A stretch of 64,000 nucleotides of DNA from the NCBI GenBank assembly GCA_030272585.1, contig BSYQ01000005.1, positions 248,001-312,000 on the forward strand. Reading direction: 5' to 3'. Position 1 is the stretch's first letter. Every line of letters starts with the position of its first letter. Source of the stretch: Bryopsis sp. KO-2023 (Eukaryota > Chlorophyta > Ulvophyceae > Bryopsidales > Bryopsidaceae). Under the pieces are notes generated by a model. It saw only the letters and a program-made list of their open reading frames with translations, searched no databases and was not told the DNA's origin. This document shows, in pieces, positions 50,015 to 62,430 of the stretch. A program made the translations under genes and the position numbers.

Positions 50015-52122
50015 AGCGAGAATGTTGTGAATGTTGATTGATTGATTGAGAATGTTGTGTAACCCGGTGAAAATGATGTAAATGATGTTTGTTTGTTTGT
50101 TTGTGTAACCCGGTGTAAAAAGACTTTTCAATCAGTGAATCAATGAAAAAAGACGCACTTGACAGCAATCTGTAGCTCCAAGCTAGACTGGAAGATTTTG
50201 CATTTGTTTTTGTTTTTTCGAGTGTCGCGGCCTGGAGAAGGTGATTCATGGTGGTCATATTTTTTTCAATATATTTTTCAACACGAAATCCCACAGGTAT
50301 GAAATACTTTGCACCAGCCAATGACTTGTTTTTTCCCATTCTTTTAATAAATGTATTTCATCAAGACTGAAAACCCCATGCAGTCTTGTCCACCAATCAA
50401 ATGACCAGCTGCTCTCCCATAATTGCAACCAAATTCCATATGTTTGTTTCACTTAGTGATGATGATGTGGTTTCTTGGGCAGCTATGAACACATCGGACA
50501 GTTTTCTTGCATCAAAAAATGATTCATTCTTATCCAGATGGAAGGATGCATCCTTTGAGAGAGACTTGAGTTTTATGAAAGGGAAAACTGCACAAATCAA
50601 CTTCCAGACTGAGGTCTCCCCAGAAGAAAAAACTGGACTCAGGAGGGATCGCTTCTCAGAAGGGTGTCTACACCGTTCTGTTCGACGGCCTCAAAAAGGT
50701 GAGCTCCCAAAAAAGGCTCAGGTTCTTGGGGTATTCTTGCATTCTGGTCGGAACATCTGACATTGTACACGCCAGTCCATATCCATGTTGATCTGATCCC
50801 AAGTCCTTGAATGTGCCATCAATCGTGTTTGTCACTGTGTCCACCATTAGATATATATCTCCCATGGAAACAACAAATAACAAGAACGCAAGCAGAGGGC
50901 ACGGCCACTTCTGATGGAGTGAGGGTTGTCCAGTGGCAGTGAAAAAAGATTTTCAAGCTGAATGAGCTCATTTGTGAACACATTGTTGTGATTTTATTTC
51001 AGGAGGGAGTATCTGCTGCTCGAAAGCAAAACATGGACCAGCCAAGAGAAGCTGGACCAGAAAATCAATCGACTACGCTTTCACAATGCCAGATCTATCG
51101 TTGTATCCCACAACTGTGTCATCGACATACTGGCGGGGTGCGTCTATTTGATTGATTTGGGTAATGGAACTGGAGATTGATAAGGAAAGTGCAAAAAAAA
51201 AGGATGAAGACATCCAATGAACGTCAGGGTTCAAGGGTTCATGAAAAAATCTTTTTTATGACTATATCTGGATATAGTCCAGCGAACAACAAAGTGCTGG
51301 TCCCCTCTTTCGTTTGTCTCTTGTCTATTGACGATTTTTTGGGGTTGGTTACAGGAGCTTAATTCCAGTCTTTGACATTCAGCAGAGTGGCGACATTACC
51401 CCTGAGCCAGTTTTTCTTCTTGTTTTGATGAATTCTTTTTTGCCAGATGCACAGGGAACCTCAAAGAAACAATCGATCATTCGGCGTATGAATCATTAGG
51501 AATTATTATTTCGGAGAAGCATCTTTTGGTCAAGTGCTGGGGTGCTTTTTCATTTTCCTCGATGAGCTGGTTCCAGTGCAGGATGTTTTTTTTCTTTTTC
51601 GTTGTTTTTGATTTGCCAGGGCTCACCCAGGATTTCTACATTGAGATCGGTTTTGGCTTCCTGTGTTTGCATCAAAACTGACTGAAAAGAAGAGAGGGGG
51701 GGGGGGAGGAAGGAGTGGCTTTTTTCTCACTTTTCTTTTTCCCTTTTTTTGAATTTCTAGTTGGGGATGCCCTAATTCACACCGAAAAAAAAAAACGGGG
51801 TTTCAATTGTTGCCACTGTAACTTTTCAGCTACATAATTTCAGAGAGGCCTTTTTTTTTGGGGGGGGGGGGGGGACTTTTTTTATCCCTCAAGACATGTT
51901 AAATTCGATTACTACTGCTCGGAACATGTTCATTTAGCCTCAATCATTACAACCAATGTTCCAGAACATTATTGAATCACCAAACTGATTTTCCTTACTT
52001 CTCATTCAGTCTACCACAAAGTCAAAACAACCTTTTCTATTCAGCTCTACTCCATTCCTAAAACTCCAGGCACAACTCCTAGCACACAAGCAGACAAAAG
52101 GATTTCCTCTTTCTATTCAAAT
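50015..52122. other. Stretch between genes B and C, no firm gene
   Basis: A block near 50628-50670 (actggactcaggagggatcg) resembles 40345-40380 (actggactctagagggatcg). An exon-like frame after an acceptor at about 51000 reads EYLLLESKTWTSQEKLDQ and KINRLRFHNARSIVV; I do not recognise it. A G-homopolymer follows T-runs near 51845-51875. Confidence 0.4.
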
Positions 52123-52640
52123 TTACTGCAGATCTCTCAAGGAGGGCGGTTTGTGGGGAAGAAAGACGAAACAAAATTGTTTCGCATGGTTCTCTTGCAC
52201 TTGAAATAGATCATGCATATCGTCCACGATGTTTCCTTGAGAGTTGCTGAGTATGAAAAGAATGTTTTCCTCGATGTCTCTGAGTTTTTTACTGATGCTC
52301 GGGCTGGATACCACCATTTGATTTTCCATGTTGGCCAGATCCTGCCTCTCTTCTGCAGCTACGATGCCCAGAAGTTGTTCCTCCAAGGCTTCCGGAGTGA
52401 CGAAAAAACTAAGGAAGGACACCTGATTTCACAGAGATCCACAGAGTGGGGAAACCATATCTGGATTCTGCCAGCAAAGCTGAATGTATCTTGTGTATCG
52501 CAAAATCTGGGGAGAATAAGGGAGAAAACTGGAAGTTGCTTAACAATGAGCTAGCGCACCTTTGCAGCCACTTCTGGAGGATTTTGCAGCTTCGTTGTCT
52601 TTGAAAGCTTGCACTACCTGATGTCAGACTATTTTCCATT
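52123..52640 (-). pseudogene. Dynein post-stalk fragment, second copy
   Basis: The minus strand repeats 33000-33350 of gene A almost exactly: SKTTKLQNPPEVAAKV, then SFLSFFVTPEALEEQLLGIV and RDIEENILFILSNSQGNIVD, after which the frame goes into unrelated sequence and stops. It has no neighbouring exons and no promoter block, so it is a stray fragment that sits in front of gene C on the opposite strand. Confidence 0.75.
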
Positions 52641-53029
52641 TTTTTCTTGAGGTGGCGGTGATGATACGAGAATATTCACATTTGTGTTTTTGTTTTCATG
52701 AGGGGGGCTTTTTGTGGACTGTTTCAGTGGAAAAAGTAAGAATTTCAACAGGATAGACAACCACCAAACCGATCACAACCACCTTAACTGTGGCAGAACA
52801 AGAACCCTGTTTTTTTCTCTCTCCCACACAAATCTGAGTGAAAACTAGTATGGAGAAAAACAAATCAAATCGTTCCAACATTGAAACACATACTATGCTT
52901 TAGTAAAGCAAATTTGATTGGATGTATGTGCATATCATGGTAAAGAAGAAACAGTGCACTTGATTGAAAAATGGCAAAAGAAGGCTTGCAGGAAAGTGCA
53001 ACCGCCCTGTTTCTCCTGTTCACAGTTCG

Positions 53030-53231
53030 AAGAAGCCACGTGACTGACTTGTGGCAATTTCTGTCAACACAGGTCACGTGGCTTTGGTCAAACAACACAG
53101 CTCTTTTATCGACGAGTCTGTTGCAGTTCGACACCTCTGGGTCATTGGTGCACAGCCGTGTAGCAATCAAGGAGAGAATTCTACGGTGCACGAAAGTTTA
53201 AGCTTTCGTCTTCACCGCCAAAAAATTCGAA
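53030..53231 (+). promoter_or_regulatory. Upstream region of gene C with inverted E-box pair
   Basis: Sequences aagccacgtgac and gtcacgtggctt form an inverted repeat around aatttctgtcaacacag, whose complement (tgacagaaatt) is the element seen before genes A and B. Then come tttggtcaaac, a TATA-like cttttatcg, and ctctgggtcat about 100 bp before the ATG at 53232. It is a diverged version of the A/B promoter block. Confidence 0.55.
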
Positions 53232-56200
53232 ATGGAATATACGTCCGTTTCCATCCGAGTCCGAGCGTTGCAAGCCTACCAGGCTATTGCAAACAGGAGA
53301 GCGCGGGATAAGAGCGTAATGGGGGACGTCTTCAAACGCGTTCCATTTACTCCCCTTGGAAATTCATCCAGGCTCGTGATGACCCCGCTCGCAGATCGGT
53401 GTTATCGGACACTCATGGGTGCGATCCATCCCAACCTTTGTGGAGCTTCAGAAGGGTAAGAACTGGCATGGAAAGATAAAAACGTCACAAGGAGAAAAAA
53501 AACACGTTCCAACACATTTTTTGTTCTCCCCCAGGCCCGCTGGAATGGGACAGACGGAGAATGTTGTCGAAGTCGACAGTTTGAAGAAACCTTTCAAAAA
53601 AAGTCAGGAAAATGCAGAAAAAGAATCCAAGAAATCGGCTGCTGCCATGGAAAAATTGATAGTGCAAGCTATGAAAAACCAGTGCGCCCTGTACAACTTG
53701 CCAGCATCGGAGAATTTCATTCCAAAGGTGGGCTTCCTCGCTGGGAATATGAATATCCCTTTGTGAATGGGATGAGCTTCTTACAGTTGTGTGGCTGGAT
53801 ACAGACGGTACATCTCCACGAGATAATTATTGGCAACCAAGGTGTCGTGCTTGTCGGCCAGCCGTTCTCTGGAAAGTCGAGCTTCATCAAGGTGTTGTCG
53901 AGCGATCTGACAGAATTAAGCGAGCAAGGAGTGAAGGTCGTCCGTTTCGATGACGTCCAAACACTGGCTTTGAATCCCAAGTCGGCCACCATGAGGCAAA
54001 TGTGTGGAGAAACAGACAAGGCTACCCAGGAGTGGAAGGATGGGGTAGTGGAAGTTACTTTCAGGCACCTGGCATCGGACCCTTCTCCTGGCAGGAAACT
54101 CTGCGTGCTCGACGGTCCTGTGGATGCCGTCTGGATTGAAAACATGAATACTGTTTTGGACGATAACAAGGAGCTCTGTTTGTCCAACTCTGAGATCATA
54201 CAAATGCCGGCAACGACGTCCACGATTTTTGAAGTCGGGGATTTGGTGGCTGCTTCACCGGCCACATTCTCCAGGTAGTTCAATCCAGCAACAATTCAGT
54301 AAATTGTGCATTTCACGCCCAGTTTGCTTCACAGCTTTGAGCCGATCAACAAGCAGTCGCACTTTTTATTCAATACAGATGCGGCATCGTGTACCTGGAG
54401 CTCGACTGGAGGCTCCTGCTGACATCGTGGATGAATACATTGCCGCAATCGACCTTGGGACAGAGTCCAGTCGATCGAATTGGCCAGCTTTTCAGCTGGC
54501 TTCTACCGTGCTGTTTGAGGTTTTTGAGAGAGGAGACCAAAGAAGTATCCCCAACTGAAGATATCCATGTTGCACGTACAGCCATGAACACCATTGCTTC
54601 CCTTTTGGATGAACTCCAGTCATCAGAGGAAGAGGACGCACCTAAACCAGCCGGTAAAATTGCAATCCGTGTTGCCCCCACCGAACGTTGTATACGAGCG
54701 TTGTATGACACACCTTTTCCATGCCTGGTCCATCCGCTTCTTCTGACACAGTCTCGACTGATGTTCTTTCCAGGTGTAAATTTCCCCAACGACAAGAAGC
54801 TGTTGTGGATAGACAGCATGTGCCTTTTTTCGTTCGTGTGGTCAGTTGGATGCACCACTGACGATGAAAGCAGAAAGAAATTCAACGAGTTTTTCCGAGA
54901 ACTTGCTGGAGGAAAGCTCGCTCCTGGGTATGAGGAAGTGATAGGGGAGCCCGTCGGATTCCGTTGCCCACTCATGCCTGACACGCGGGAAACCACAGTG
55001 TATGACTACGTCTTCAACAAGGAAACGTCCACTTGGCAGCTGTGGACGGATACACCCACAGATGTGGATATTATTGTGCTCATCAAGGACTCGGCGAGGT
55101 AGAAACAAGCGATATTTCGATGTTCTTGGCACCTGTTTGCTTGAGTATTTCATTCTCTGAAGTGTCGATCTTTTTTAGATGGCTCAGGTACCTTGCTATC
55201 CAGCATAGTCAGCCCCTCCTCATGGTAGGACCAACCGGGACAGGAAAGTCGGTGTACGTCGTGCGGCATCTCGTGGAGGTTCTCGCCAAAGAGTCGCACA
55301 GCCCAGTATTCATAAATTTCGCCGCCAAGACGTCTGGGAACATGGCCCAAGATCAAGTGGATTGTGGACTCGAGAAACGCTGTGAGGGAGTGTTTGGGCC
55401 CCCGGTCCGTAAAAATTGTGTGATTCTCGTTGAGGATATCAACATGTCAGCCAAGGCCGCACAGCCGTCAATCGAAGTGTTGCGTCCGTTCATGGACTAC
55501 TCAGGAGGGTATGGCCGCGACAACCTGGCTGGTGGCAACATCGAGGGATCCGAAAGTGAAAAAATGAGTAAGTGGGTGCTTTTGCCGGCCGGACAGTTGA
55601 GATTTTTCCCGATTCTTCTCTCTGGTTAACAATTTTTCAATTTGGCTTTTGGACGACACATCGAGAAGTTTGGGCTGTTTTGCCATAATTGTTGGAGCTG
55701 CAATCATGGATACTAATTAAAAGAACGATCATAAACTGGGAAACGAGCCTTGCTGGGTTTCTGAATGGTGCTAATGAAGGGAGTGGTCCCTGAGCCAATA
55801 TCCTATTTTCCTTCATTCCATTTTTTGTTTTTCTGACCAGGTGTTTGGAGCGAGATTGAAACACCACTGGAGGCCACAATCAGTGAGCAAGTCAGTGGTC
55901 AAGCTGCTGATATTCTGGGAAGGCAAGATGATGTGGACAAGCAAGTGGAGGCTTTGCAGAAACAAGTGGAGCACCTACAGAAAGAAAACGGTCAGCTGGA
56001 GTGCATGATTGATATTCTTTGGTCGGAGATGGATTCGGTTTGGAAAAGAAACGATGCCCTGCAAGAGGAAAACCAGAAGCTTAGAATTATCGTGGATAAA
56101 AAATCTGCAAAAGCTGTCAAAGTCGACAGTTTGAAGAAACCTTTCAAAAAAAGTCAGGAAAATGCAGAAAAAGAATCCAAGAAATCGGCTGCTGCCATGG

Positions 56201-59200
56201 AAAAATTGATAGTGCAAGCCATGAAAAACCGGTGCGCCCTGTACAACTTGCCAGCATCGGAGAATTTCATTCCGAAGGTGGGCTTCCTCGCTGGGAATAT
56301 GAATATCCCTTTGTGAATGGGATGAGCGAGACGATAAGTTTTTTACGATTGTGTGGCTGGATGCAGACGATACAACTCCACGAGATGATTATTGGCCACC
56401 AAGACGTCATGCTTGTCGGCCAGCCGTTCTCTGGAAAGTCGAGATTCATCAAGGTGTTGTCGGGCGCTCAGACTGAATTAAGCGAGCAAGGAGTGAAGGG
56501 CGTCCGTTTCGATGACGTCCAAACACTGGTTTTGAATCCCAAGTCGGCCACCATGGGGCAAATGTGTGGCGAAACAGACAAGGCTACTCAGGAGTGGAAG
56601 GATGGGGTATTGGCAGCTACTACTTTCAGGCAGCTCCTCTCTCCTGACAGGAAACTCTGCGTGCTCGACGATCCTGTGGATGCCGTCTGGATTGAAAACA
56701 TGAACGCTGTTTTGGACGAAAACAAGGAGCTCTGTTTGCTGACATTGTGGATGAACACATTGCCGCAATCGACTTTGGGACAGAGTCTGGTTGATCGAAC
56801 TAGCCAGCTTTTCAGCTGGCTTCTTCCATGCTGTTTGAGGTTTTTAAGAAAGGAGACCAGCGAAGTATCCCCAATCGAAGAGATTAATGTTGCACGTACA
56901 GCCATGAACACCATTGCTTCCCTTTTGGATGAACTCCAGTCATCAGAGGAAGAGGACGCACCTAAACCAGCCGGTAAAATTGCAATCCGTGTTGCCCCCA
57001 CCGAACGTTGTATACGAGCGTTGTATGACACACCTTTTCCATGCCTGGTCCATCCGCTTCTTCTGACACAGTCTCGACTGATGTTCTTTCCAGGTGTAAA
57101 TTTCCCCAACGACAAGAAGCTGTTGTGGATAGACAGAATGTTGCTTTTTTCGTTCGTGTGGTCAGTTGGATGCACCACTGACGATGAAAGCAGAAAGAAA
57201 TTCAACAAGTTCTTCCGAGAAATTTCTGGAGGAAAGCTCGTTCCAGGGTATGAAGAAGTAATAGGGCAACCCGTCGGAATCTGTTGCCCACTCACGCCTG
57301 ACACGCAGGAAACCACAGTGTATGACTACGTCTTCAACAAGGAAACGTCCACTTGGCAGCTGTGGACGGATACACCCACAGATGTGGACATCACTGCTGG
57401 AGCACAAGGTTCCGATATCATTATGCTCATCAACGACTCGGCGAGGTAGAAAAAAGCGATATTTCGATGTTCTGGCACCTGTTGGCTTGAGTATTTCATT
57501 CTCTGAAGTGTCGATTTTTTTGTGATGGTTCAGGTACCTTGCCATCCAACATAGTCAGCCCCTCCTCATCAGGGAAGCCCCACGGGCAAAGGATATCAAG
57601 GAAGAAGGGGAAAACTCGAAGGAGAATTTCACTCACTCCCCATATGCAAACGTTTGCCGATCACTGTTCGAGAAGCACAACCTGATGTTTTCGCTGCTTC
57701 TGTGTGTGAGCATGATGAAGGAGAATGACAAAATGTTGGATGCGGTGGTGGATGTGGCCACAGTCAATGAAGCCAATGGGGAGCCTGGCAAGGTTTCGGT
57801 CGTGCAAATGGGCCATCTTTCCTTAATATGCTATGGGAAAAAGTGGTCTGTGCGACGTTCTACAGACCCTCGCACAGTATACGTGCACGATTCTCGCGAC
57901 ATCGTACAAATGAGCAATCTGATCGGAGCCCAAGAAAAGCTCAAATGGATGGATGAATTTGGAAGCATTCTTGCTGATGGACTCATCGAAAATGGAAATC
58001 AGAACTGGTTGCACCAACAGCGGAAAACCCTCCAAAAAACAAAACTCTCTCTAAAATTCCAGGACGTCGTGATGGCCATGTCAAGGATCTGCCCTGTGGT
58101 AGAATCCTTAGGGAATGCTCTGCTGGGGGGGAGGAGGATTCCAGAAAGTTCTCTGGAGTTGAGTGGGTGTTTCGAGGTGTTAGAGAAAAGCATTGCCATC
58201 ACTGCCAGCCAAGGAGGGAAATCAAAGAGCGAAGTGATCAAAATCGAGCTCACCCAGGTGATCATTATTACTATTATTACGTTGGTGGATCTTTCTACCC
58301 TTCAGTGAACTTGTTTTGACGTGCGATGGGAGGTGATTTGGGGGAGGAAAGCTCAGCCGATAGACATGGCAAAACATGCACCAGATGCCCCTAACCCCAG
58401 TTATTACTTTCATGTCATTCAGGGAGCCATTGCTGATATGATGACCACTGTGCATCAACCTGAAAACCTTCCCCTGTGGATGGATGAATTTGGAAGAGTT
58501 CTTGCCGATCAAATCACCGACAACAAAAATCAGGCATGGCTCAATCGACAGAAAAACTTCGTCCAAGAAACGCAACTCTCCATCAAATGCCAGGACGTCC
58601 AAAACCCAAGGCAGCGGCCATTGATCATTGACCTGCAAGGGCAAGCCAACGCAGTCACAAATGAAAAGCCGAGCAGGAAGAATCAAGTGATCCCCATGAC
58701 CAACGCCACCATGAAACAGGAACCCACACACATCGATGATGAGCTCAGAAACTCCCAAGGCAGCATTTTAGACGACAAAAAGCTCAGCAACACGCTCTCC
58801 CAGTCCAAAACTACTGCCAGTGAAACAGCCAAGGTCCAAGCCGTCGAACAAACTGATGGGAAGCAACTCCATGAACCCCCAAATGAAATCACAACCAAGG
58901 TCGGTAGAACCCTTGAATTACGACTACAGCCGTCGCTCTCAATAAGTCCACACCTTGTGGGTATGCGAAAAATTCGTCCACCACTTGAAAAAAACGAAAA
59001 ATAGAAACAGTAAGGGCAACGTACAAAATCTGAAGAAGAAAAAACGACAGACAACGAACACCACCCATTAACAAAGAATAGAAGCCGAAAAAATTAAGAA
59101 CAAAGCCGAGGAGCCAGAAACAATTAACAAAAATTGGACTAAAGAAAGAAAAGCATAAGGCAACGAACAACACATTACGAAAAAATACAAGAGCACAGGT

Positions 59201-59498
59201 ATATCTATATTATGAGCATTTGTTCATATTTTTCCAGAGATCTGGGCTACAAAGACAATGGACACAAAAAGACCATGAAGAAAACGAGGTATGGAGGTCG
59301 CAATTACGCTCAACAAGGGAAGCCCAAGGATGTGATCAATTTGAAGACGGTTGGACGTCTAAGGAGCTAATGGAGGCATTCTTGGATATCGAAGAGATTG
59401 AACCACCGCCAGCCACATCGTTATTGAAATACGTGGTTCTTAAAGAATTTGGAATGAAAGTCGGTGAGGAATTGGAATCTCTTGGTTTTGTGGTCTGA
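53232..59498 (+). CDS. Chimeric gene C: two tandem dynein AAA2/AAA3 modules with coiled-coil linker
   Basis: Exons 53232-53455, 53535-53727, 53805-54274, 54379-54653, 54774-55098, 55188-55567, 55841-56277, 56367-56973, 57094-57445, 57534-58257, 58423-58899, 59238-59498 close at about 1574 residues. The start lies just before an AAA1 edge ([17 protein letters not shown]) whose Walker A is degraded (GPAGMGQTE). Module 1 has AAA2 with intact [36 protein letters not shown], and AAA3 with intact [10 protein letters not shown] and VILVEDIN. A coiled coil ([19 protein letters not shown]) links to module 2, again with GQPFSGKS; its AAA3 is cut right after [12 protein letters not shown] and fused to the dynein segment [17 protein letters not shown]. 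Then come a duplicated WMDEFG unit and the shared tail. Linker, stalk and microtubule-binding domain are missing. Two intact P-loops per module 1 and one in module 2 could still bind nucleotide. Confidence 0.78.
57800..58700 (+). other. Internal duplication of a WMDEFG domain inside gene C
   Basis: Exon 57534-58257 carries [20 protein letters not shown] and KLSLKFQDV. Exon 58423-58899 carries [20 protein letters not shown] and QLSIKCQDV at the same spacing. The units align over about 45 residues across an intron, so an exon was duplicated. I do not recognise the domain outside this gene. Confidence 0.7.
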
Positions 59499-61192
59499 TT
59501 TGAAATTTTTAACATGTTGATATATTGTCATATGATAAAGGTCTTACATAAACTCTTTCCAAGGGTAGAAATCAAAAAACAAGCCACCAGCAGTCCCACG
59601 TTAAGTCAAGTCAAAACGAAAAAGACAATTGTTTCTTTGCCCTTTAATTTTTGCAAGAAAAAACCTTCCTGCCCCTGTGCCTTACATTCAACTCTCTATT
59701 CAGCCAATAACAATAGTAAAAAAACCCACTTCCATTCCCCACAAAATTGTCTTGTCAAGTGGCCGATTTTTTCCTGAACCGAGGATGCTCCATAGTCACC
59801 CTGACGATATCGATAGTCTGAAGCAACACGAAGCAAAAAACTCTTTTGAGAATTTTCTACTTCACAACTCCTCATGGATTCACCCCAAAATTCTCAGTTG
59901 TGGAAAGTGAAGGGCTTGCATCGGAAGCCCCTCCAAGCGTTTCTATTATCAAACAGTCTTCACACTCAAGTTTCTCCACAATGTTACTTAAAACCAAATG
60001 CAAATCTGAATCCCCGGAGAAACAGTTGAAACCAAAAAAACGTCGCATCAATCACTCAGGATCTGCACCCTCCTCCCCCATTTTTTCAAAAAAAAAAAAA
60101 AAAGAAAGAAACCCCGTACGTACACACACATGCCTGTTTGCGACAGGAATCCACAGCCAGAATGAATTGGTGGGAAATTTATCTAGTCATATATAAGGAT
60201 ATCTCCTCACTACGAGATCATCGTTTGTGAACATAAGAAGCAGCCAAATTCTGTACAGCAATATAATGCAAAACTCTCCACAAGAGGTTTTCTGATAGGA
60301 AAACCTGATTCAAAGCGAAAGCACCGTTTCCAGGAAGATATCAGTATGTGCAGATATTCAAGATGGTTGACGCAAGGGCACAGGACTCAGAATCATAAAT
60401 ACCAGTACATGGAGTATAGAACAGAGGCAGTAGCAGATCCTGAGAATATGAAATCTGCTGCTTGTATTGGGAGGAAAGACTCACCTCTTGGAACACAACC
60501 AAGCAATTGCAAAACCCAAAAAACAAATGAGAAACAGAATGGGAATCAGCTGGAAGGAAAAAGCTTTTGTTTTGAGAAACACGTCCAAGTGAAGCCTCAT
60601 AGAAAAAAACAGAAAACAAAAATAGTCTCACTCTGATTTCTCTGGATCGCTTTTCACAAGAATCATTCCATACCCGACACTCGCCTCATACCACTCTGCC
60701 GCATGCATGGTCACTTAATTCTCTCTTACCTATTAGGACTTCCCCCACTACTCCCCTTCTCATAACAGTAAGATCGCCTCCACCACCTATGGAGAATATA
60801 TATTCAAAATTCTTTGTTTTAGGGAGGCGGCTGCGAAACAGCTCCATATTATTCCAGATTTCATGGCTTATTTTATATTCCCTTCAAATTAAAAAAGGAA
60901 CCGATAGCTTTTTTGAATCATTTTTGCCCTCATCTGAATTTAATATGCAAATAGTCGGAGCTTACCTCAACTGTGCTGGCCGTGTTGGGTTGAGTTTGAG
61001 TAGAAATACAATGTTGTTGTTCATTGTCTCTTAAGACGTAATCTCGAACCTACGATTCCAAGAAACATTACCGCCCGGTCATTTCACATAAGAGTGAAGC
61101 ATCTGAGGAAATCTATTTATACTTATGCATCGACCATTCAGAATCAGACAAAATCTTTTCCAAGACGGCCTGAGTGGGCAAAAGCTACATTC

Positions 61193-61552
61193 TCAATCTT
61201 GAAAATCTACAGGGACAATGGAAAATGCTGGTTGTGGAATATCTATTAACAAAAGGAATAGAAGAAGCAACCCTACTATCTGCAATCCATTCACATTCAT
61301 CCGGCCTGTTTTCATACGAACAGAACTAAGTTGGCCTGATTTCAATGCCCAAAGCAATAATTTTGAGTCCATCCAACTGTGCTGGGCACCGTCCAGCTCT
61401 ATGTCAAAAAATGCACTCCTACAAGCCCCTTTACTGATTGCCGATGCACATTCCTTACCACAAAGGGATAAAAAAAAAAGAAAATAAAGGAAAACCTTTG
61501 AACACCTCTCCACCCCCGGGTTGTTTGTACAAGAAAAAAAGACGTAGAACAA
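61193..61552 (-). pseudogene. CPSF160-like fragment in the right arm
   Basis: On the minus strand ECASAISKGACRSAFFDIEL and GAQHSWMDSKLLLWALKSGQ match the CPSF160 segment written ELDAAHATWIS...KSGEL in plants. The frame is intact here, but the splice donor that follows in the other two copies (CAG|GTAG) reads CAG|ATAG, so normal splicing is lost. The LHGY piece seen in the left arm is largely deleted on this side. Confidence 0.5.
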
Positions 61553-62430
61553 AACAAAAAAACAAAGGGTTTATGTGCTCAATATGTTGATTCCCAACAA
61601 CTGTTTTTTCCCACAGAAAAAAAAGAAGAAAAAATGGTTGATTACCCAAGAGATGGCCGATATGGGGGCTTTCATCAGTCATCAAAGATTGCATTCTTTT
61701 TTTTCAAGAAACGAAAAGGTACATTGTCAGCTTCATCATTGCCGCTTTTCAATCCTTAGGCTAAAAAAAAAGCGAAACCAGAAAAGCTGCAATTTTTTAT
61801 GAGGAAGCTATCCAAAACAAACACACACCGCCAATCCCCCCCGCTCCGTCCGGAGCTGCTCCAACTCGATGAGGACTTGACGAATGAAAAACGCAGCCTC
61901 ATGAGGCTGCGACTATGTGATGTGAATACGATGTTGAGAGTGGCCTCAAAAAAAGTGCCAGTACGATGTGCTGTGAAGTCGACAGGGAACGACGGTGCTC
62001 CAAACCCCTCAGAACCATCTCCAAAATACGACAACAAACGATTGCAAGGACCCAAACTCTTCGGAATCCCGTTTTTGATGCGTGCGTGGGGCGGAGTGAT
62101 ATGGGCCGAGTGTCGACCCAGTTCACTCGACGTCGAAAGGAATGGATGGAAGAAATCCTGAGGTGGGCCCCGATCGCCAATGGTGAGTGTTTTCAATCGT
62201 CCACAGAAACCATGTCTGCCTGGATCGAGGGGCTTTCCCATTGCTGCTTTTTTTTTCCGGCGGCGCTTAACGCTAGCGCTGCGCTGCATGGGTAGCGCAG
62301 CACGCGAATCCGCAGCGCATCTTATTCGCGATCTGTTTCTGTTCATGCAGTGTGATCCGAAAGAGAAAAATAAGCCTCTTCCTGAGGGAAAAAAAAACAG
62401 AGAGAGAAAAACACTGTCGGCATATCTTCT

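Noticed and set aside
53717..54996. Long minus-strand frames over gene C
   Set aside because: They mirror the dynein exons on +; similar mirror frames over genes A and B share their pattern.
32214..59498. Reading genes A, B and C as plain dynein pseudogenes
   Set aside because: Open frames and phases survive across all exons in three differently arranged copies, and shared promoters and tails were added; the stray piece at 52123-52640 shows what a real dead fragment looks like here.
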